Assembly (NCBI GenBank): GCA_011041825.1 | Contig: DRAO01000344.1 | Location: 1 to 8,889 of the forward strand | DNA from: Chloroflexota bacterium | GTDB lineage: Bacteria; Chloroflexota; Anaerolineae; SpSt-600 | Direction of reading: 5' to 3' | Length of the DNA: 8,889 nucleotides | Shown here: positions 6,080-8,889 of the stretch, piece after piece | How positions within the stretch are numbered: the first letter of the stretch is position 1 | Layout of the letters: the number at the start of each line of letters is the position of its first letter | The notes under the pieces: generated by a model | Databases searched by the model: none | What the model saw: the letters and a program-made list of their open reading frames with translations, nothing else | Told to the model about the DNA's origin: nothing | Program-made: the position numbers and the translations under genes

Positions 6080-7546
6080 ATGTCCATAACCATCGTGGGA
6101 TTGGGACCCGGTAACCCCGGGTTGATAACCACCGAGGTCTGGGAAATCCTGAACAATGCTGAGGAAATCTACGTGCGCACCATCCGGCACCCTACCGTAT
6201 CGGCTCTGCCGGAAGGGTTGAAGGTGCATTCTTTCGACCACCTTTATGAAGAGAAAGAGACCTTCGATGAGGTATACCAAGCCATTGCCGAAGAAGTCAT
6301 AAAGCTTGGCTCCAGGCCCCAAGGGGTGATATATGCCGTGCCTGGACACCCGTTAGTGGGAGAGGCCACCACCAAGCTGATACTGGAATTGGCCGCCAAA
6401 GCAGGGGTGGAGGTGAGCATAAAAGAGGGGTTGAGCTTCCTGGAACCCGTTTTCACCACCCTGCGGCTGGACCCCGTGGACGGTCTCCAGATAGTGGATG
6501 CCTCGGAGCTGGCAGCACACCACCATCCCCGTCTTGACCCGGATAGGCCAGCCATAGTGGCTCAATTGTACGACCGTTTCCTGGCTTCTCAGGTGAAGGC
6601 GGTGCTTTTGGACATCTACCCGGAGGAGCATCCCCTCACCCTGGTAATCGGGGCCGGAACTGCTCAAGAAGAAGTGGTTTCCCTGCCCCTGTATGAACTG
6701 GACCGCTATCAATGCATTGACCACCTCACCAGCCTGTACATCCCACCTTTGCCTGAGGAAAGTTCCCCCATTTCCCTTCAGGAAGTCGTCGCCCACCTGC
6801 GGTCGCCGGAAGGATGCCCCTGGGACCGGCAGCAGACCCACAGGAGCCTGCGCCCTTACCTCCTGGAGGAAACCTACGAGGTCCTGGAAGCCCTCGACTC
6901 TGGCGATACAGACAAGCTCCGGGATGAATTGGGTGACCTGCTATTACAGGTTGTGTTGCACGCCCAGATAGCCCTGGAGGAGGGCGAGTTCAAGCTGGAG
7001 GATGTGATTGCAGGGTTGATAAAGAAGTTGAAGCGCCGACATCCCCACGTGTTCGGGGGCCTGAAGGTCAAAGATGCTGAAGAGGTCCTGCACAACTGGG
7101 AGGAGATAAAGAGAAGCGAGAGGGGCGAAAAGGACTTCCGCTCCCTCTTAAATGGGGTTCCCAAAAGCCTCCCTGCCCTGGCTCAGGCCCAGGCTTATCA
7201 GAGAAAAGTGGCACGGGTGGGCTTCGATTGGCCTGACGTGGAAGGGGTGTGGGAAAAAGTGCAGGAAGAACTTGAGGAATTAAAGCAAGCCCGAACCCAG
7301 GAGGAACGGGAAGCCGAGGTTGGGGATGTGCTTTTCGCAATGGTGAACCTGGCCCGTTGGCTCAAGGTAGATGCCGAAAGCGCCTTGCGGGAGGCCAACG
7401 CTCGCTTCACCTCCCGCTTTCGGGAGATGGAACGCCTGGCCTCTGAGCGGGGGCATCATCTATCGGAACTGAATTTGGATCAACAGGATAGATTGTGGGA
7501 AGAGAGCAAGAAGCACGATAAGAGACAAGAATTAGGAAGGAGGTAG
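6080..7546 (+). CDS. mazG: Tetrapyrrole methylase / MazG fusion (YabN-like nucleoside triphosphate pyrophosphohydrolase)
   Basis: A 488-residue fusion, close to Bacillus YabN in length. Residues 1-220 are a tetrapyrrole-methylase-like SAM domain (VGLGPGNPGL at 6-15, IYVRTIRHP, YAVPGHPLVGE, LSFLEP). MazG follows from about 235: CPWDRQQTH (246-254), then E263, E264 and E267 with E283 and D286, the EExxE...ExxD metal site. KLKRRHPHVFG and VGFDW (380-384) follow, and a second helical half has EELEEL (396-401) and E413-VGD416. MazG hydrolyses NTPs or dNTPs to NMP and pyrophosphate, cleaning the nucleotide pool. The catalytic residues are present. Whether the methylase half is active is unknown in this family. 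GGAGG lies 6 nt before the ATG. The gene is 17 nt after the TPR gene and 7 nt before the next, so it is very likely in one operon. Confidence 0.96.
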   Translation: MSITIVGLGPGNPGLITTEVWEILNNAEEIYVRTIRHPTVSALPEGLKVHSFDHLYEEKETFDEVYQAIAEEVIKLGSRPQGVIYAVPGHPLVGEATTKLILELAAKAGVEVSIKEGLSFLEPVFTTLRLDPVDGLQIVDASELAAHHHPRLDPDRPAIVAQLYDRFLASQVKAVLLDIYPEEHPLTLVIGAGTAQEEVVSLPLYELDRYQCIDHLTSLYIPPLPEESSPISLQEVVAHLRSPEGCPWDRQQTHRSLRPYLLEETYEVLEALDSGDTDKLRDELGDLLLQVVLHAQIALEEGEFKLEDVIAGLIKKLKRRHPHVFGGLKVKDAEEVLHNWEEIKRSERGEKDFRSLLNGVPKSLPALAQAQAYQRKVARVGFDWPDVEGVWEKVQEELEELKQARTQEEREAEVGDVLFAMVNLARWLKVDAESALREANARFTSRFREMERLASERGHHLSELNLDQQDRLWEESKKHDKRQELGRR

Positions 7547-7553
7547 CATTACA

Positions 7554-8072
7554 ATGGTTACAATGGGCACATTGCTGGGTGCTTTCTTAATCCTGATAGC
7601 AAGGGTTGTAAATGTATCCCTGGGCACGATACGCACTCTGCTAAGTATGAGGGGACACAAGGGCCTTTCGACGCTTATGGGCTTCTTTGAATCCCTCATC
7701 TTCGTCATAGCCATCGGTTACGTGCTGAAAGATTTGAACAACGTATGGAATGTGGGAGGATACTGCATAGGGTTTGCCCTGGGGATATGGCTGGGGATGA
7801 TACTGGAGGAGAAGATGGCCCTTGGCTTCGTAATCGTGCGGATTGCCTCAAGGGCCAATGGCCCCCGGCTTGCTATGGCCTTGCGGGATGCAGGCTTTGG
7901 GGTTACCGAAGAAACGGGACAGGGCCTTGGCGGAAAAGTAAGCCTCTTGACCACGGTGATTAAGAGGCGTGACATCTCCAAGGTTATGAGCCTGGTTGGA
8001 AGCGTGGACGATTCCGCCTTCGTCACCGTCGAAGAGGCCAGGCAGGTGCTGAGGGGTTACCGGTTGATGTAG
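7554..8072 (+). CDS. UPF0316 membrane protein (DUF5698 + DUF2179, YebE-like)
   Basis: A 172-residue protein typical of the UPF0316 family. Three hydrophobic segments at about 4-22, 41-59 and 65-85 form the DUF5698 part, with the family stretch ARVVNVSLGTIRTLLSMRG at 16-34. A soluble DUF2179 domain follows from about 90 and has a Gly-rich turn (TGQGLGGK, 121-128), KRRDISKVMSLV and the final SAFVTVEEARQVLRGY. DUF2179 occurs at the end of several bacterial membrane proteins and may bind a ligand; the function is unknown. AAGGAGG (7537-7543) sits inside the end of mazG, 10 nt before the ATG. A second ATG at 7563 is possible but less well placed. The 7-nt gap to mazG suggests translational coupling. 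Confidence 0.92.
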   Translation: MVTMGTLLGAFLILIARVVNVSLGTIRTLLSMRGHKGLSTLMGFFESLIFVIAIGYVLKDLNNVWNVGGYCIGFALGIWLGMILEEKMALGFVIVRIASRANGPRLAMALRDAGFGVTEETGQGLGGKVSLLTTVIKRRDISKVMSLVGSVDDSAFVTVEEARQVLRGYRLM

Positions 8073-8085
8073 TGAAAAGAGAAAG

Positions 8086-8118
8086 GTTTTCGACGGCAGC
8101 GAGGCTGCCGACGAAAAC
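8086..8118 (+). repeat. Palindrome H3 between the UPF0316 gene and yfcE-like gene
   Basis: The arms GTTTTCGACGGCAGC (8086-8100) and 8104-8118 pair with one A-A mismatch (8093/8111) around GAG (8101-8103). It has the same T4 base, GC-rich top and GAR triloop as H1 and H2. An alternative outer pairing is possible: AAAGGTTT (8082-8089) is complementary to AAACCTTT (8122-8129). No U-run follows it. It fills most of the 73-nt gap and ends 16 nt before the next ribosome site, so it could be a processing or stabilising hairpin within the operon transcript. Confidence 0.82.
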
Positions 8119-8145
8119 GATAAACCTTTATCGAGGAGGTGCGAG

Positions 8146-8658
8146 ATGCTGATAGCGGTGGTTTCGGACATTCACGACCACTTGCACAACCTCAACGCCT
8201 TCAAGCCTGTTTTCGAGAAGGCCGATGCCGCCATCTTCTGCGGCGACTTCTGCGCTCCCTTCTCCCTGGCTGCGCTGGCCCGGATGGTCTCGGGACCCAT
8301 CCACGTGGTCTTCGGCAACAACGACGGCGACCAGTGGCTCCTCTCGAAGGTTGCTGCTGGATTTGAGCACGTGCACCTGGAAGGCCCGTTCGCCCGGTTG
8401 GAGCTGGCAGACCGGCGCATATTCGTGGTGCATTACCCTGAGATAGCGGAGGATGTGGCCGCCAGCGCCCGGTACGATTTGGTCTGCTACGGTCACAACC
8501 ACAAAGCCGCCCTGAGCAAACTAAACGGGACTTTGCTCCTGAACCCCGGCGAGGTTATGGGCCGGTTCGGGACATCAAGCGTGGCCCTTTACGACACCGA
8601 GACCCACGAGGCCACGCTTTATGCCCTGAAAGAGGGAAAGCCGGTAGCTATGCGTTAA
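8146..8658 (+). CDS. YfcE/MJ0936-type metallophosphoesterase
   Basis: A 170-residue calcineurin-like phosphoesterase of the short YfcE/MJ0936 group. The full dimetal site is visible: D8 and H10 (SDIHDH), D34 (CGDF), N58 with D60 (GNND), H96 (VVHYP), H117 and H119 (YGHNHKA). The closing segment LLLNPGEVMG matches the family's NPGS-type turn. Members hydrolyse phosphodiesters such as bis-pNPP in vitro with Mn2+ or Ni2+; the natural substrate is mostly unknown. The ATG at 8146 has AGGAGG 6 nt upstream. It is the last gene of the rightward set and is separated from the UPF0316 gene by palindrome H3, so it may share that transcript. Its end overlaps a possible small minus-strand ORF by 11 nt. Confidence 0.94.
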   Translation: MLIAVVSDIHDHLHNLNAFKPVFEKADAAIFCGDFCAPFSLAALARMVSGPIHVVFGNNDGDQWLLSKVAAGFEHVHLEGPFARLELADRRIFVVHYPEIAEDVAASARYDLVCYGHNHKAALSKLNGTLLLNPGEVMGRFGTSSVALYDTETHEATLYALKEGKPVAMR

Positions 8659-8809
8659 TTTTCTGAGGCGGCGGCGAAACCCCTCCCTCAAAAGAATCAA
8701 CTTTCTCGATGGCTTCGGAGTAGAGCTTACCCAGCGCCGCCGCCGAATGCGCCGTAACTATAGTCCTTTGCAGAGTTTGGTAGAAAACCGCTCTTTGGAA
8801 AGTAAACAT
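8648..8809 (-). CDS. Possible small protein, 53 residues, unknown
   Basis: A minus-strand ATG frame from 8809 to a TAG at 8648-8650 encodes MFTFQRAVFYQTLQRTIV, then an Ala-rich helical stretch (TAHSAAALGKLYSEAIEKV) and a Pro-rich end (VSPPPQKINA). The middle has the alternation of an amphipathic helix and could be a real small protein or the surviving end of a larger one. Against it: no ribosome site lies directly before the ATG. A GGGAGGAG sits about 40 nt upstream with a G/C-rich hairpin between. The frame also continues upstream to a TAA at 8855-8857 without another ATG, GTG or TTG start. I do not recognise the family. Confidence 0.3.
   Translation of the reverse strand: MFTFQRAVFYQTLQRTIVTAHSAAALGKLYSEAIEKVDSFEGGVSPPPQKINA
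8659..8695 (+). repeat. Palindrome H4: decayed copy after the yfcE-like gene
   Basis: TTTTCTGAGGCGGCGGC, then GAA (8676-8678), then a right arm ending CCTCAAAAGA. Seven of eleven apical pairs are kept, and the outer T4/A4 and TGAG/CTCA parts remain. It looks like a mutated member of the H1-H3 design, with GAA again on the sense strand of the upstream gene. It may also act as a weak transcription end for the rightward operon. The lack of a clean T-run makes that uncertain. Confidence 0.45.
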
Positions 8810-8813
8810 AAAG

Positions 8814-8838
8814 CGGGGGGCACGGGGGTGTCCCCCCG
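8814..8838. repeat. G/C-rich hairpin H5
   Basis: A 7-bp stem CGGGGGG/CCCCCCG (8814-8820 with 8832-8838) is continued by CAC/GTG (8821-8823 with 8828-8830), with one bulged T at 8831 and a GGGG loop. It is of a different type from H1-H4. It lies just upstream of the possible 53-codon ORF, and no T-run follows it on the plus strand. Confidence 0.55.
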
Positions 8839-8862
8839 AAATCTCCTCCCTTAATTAAACCT

Positions 8863-8881
8863 GGGGAATAGTTCCCCCTTT
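8863..8881 (+). terminator. Possible short terminator-like hairpin
   Basis: GGGGAA (8863-8868), loop TAG, TTCCCC (8872-8877), then CTTT. The stem is only 6 bp and the T-run is short, so it is a weak candidate. It would end plus-strand transcription downstream of the phosphoesterase gene. The rest of 8839-8889 shows only an AT-rich stretch (TTAATTAA) and no gene. Confidence 0.2.
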
Positions 8882-8889
8882 GTATGGAC

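Noticed and set aside
8128..8502. A 124-codon minus-strand frame.
   Set aside because: It is the shadow of the metallophosphoesterase gene, whose complete metal-binding motif set leaves no doubt about the coding strand.

Overview
The window reads as chromosomal DNA of a bacterium with moderately high GC content (mid-50s percent by eye). It is most likely a member of the Chloroflexota (Anaerolineae-like, possibly thermophilic). That placement is inference. It rests on the left-edge gene, a DUF2079-type membrane protein whose tail carries two beta-sandwich modules of a style I associate with Chloroflexota glycosyltransferase-like proteins, and on the general protein style. No rRNA, tRNA or CRISPR array was seen.

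Layout: (1) 2-1291, plus strand, the 3' part of a DUF2079-type gene cut by the window edge. (2) 1263-4125, minus strand, a tight three-gene set: sugar epimerase/isomerase, then tlyA rRNA methyltransferase, then an MFS exporter. The last gene overlaps the left-edge gene tail to tail by 29 nt. (3) 4126-4568, a divergent intergenic region with a near-perfect sigma70-type promoter facing left, an extended -10 promoter facing right, two strong palindromes, and what looks like a 184-bp MITE-like insertion with 13-nt inverted ends and a 9-nt flanking duplication. (4) 4569-8658, plus strand, four genes: a TPR protein with an N-terminal hydrophobic anchor, a YabN-type tetrapyrrole methylase/MazG fusion, a UPF0316 (DUF5698/DUF2179) membrane protein and a YfcE-type metallophosphoesterase. 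(5) 8659-8889, no certain gene: a possible 53-codon minus-strand ORF, a decayed palindrome and two G/C-rich hairpins.

The coding genes are recognisable housekeeping or accessory families, and I see no defence system or biosynthetic cluster. The leftward set couples ribosome modification (TlyA) with a metal-dependent sugar epimerase and an exporter, with no obvious single pathway. The rightward set pairs nucleotide-pool cleaning (MazG) and a small phosphodiesterase with two membrane-associated proteins.

The most unusual content is non-coding. Four palindromes (three good, one decayed) share one design: a T4...A4 base, a GC-rich top and a GAA or GAG triloop. They sit in a 5' leader, in the MITE-like element, between two genes and at an operon end. 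Most are oriented so that the GAR loop lies in the sense strand of the adjacent transcript. They may be a dispersed repeat family in this genome.
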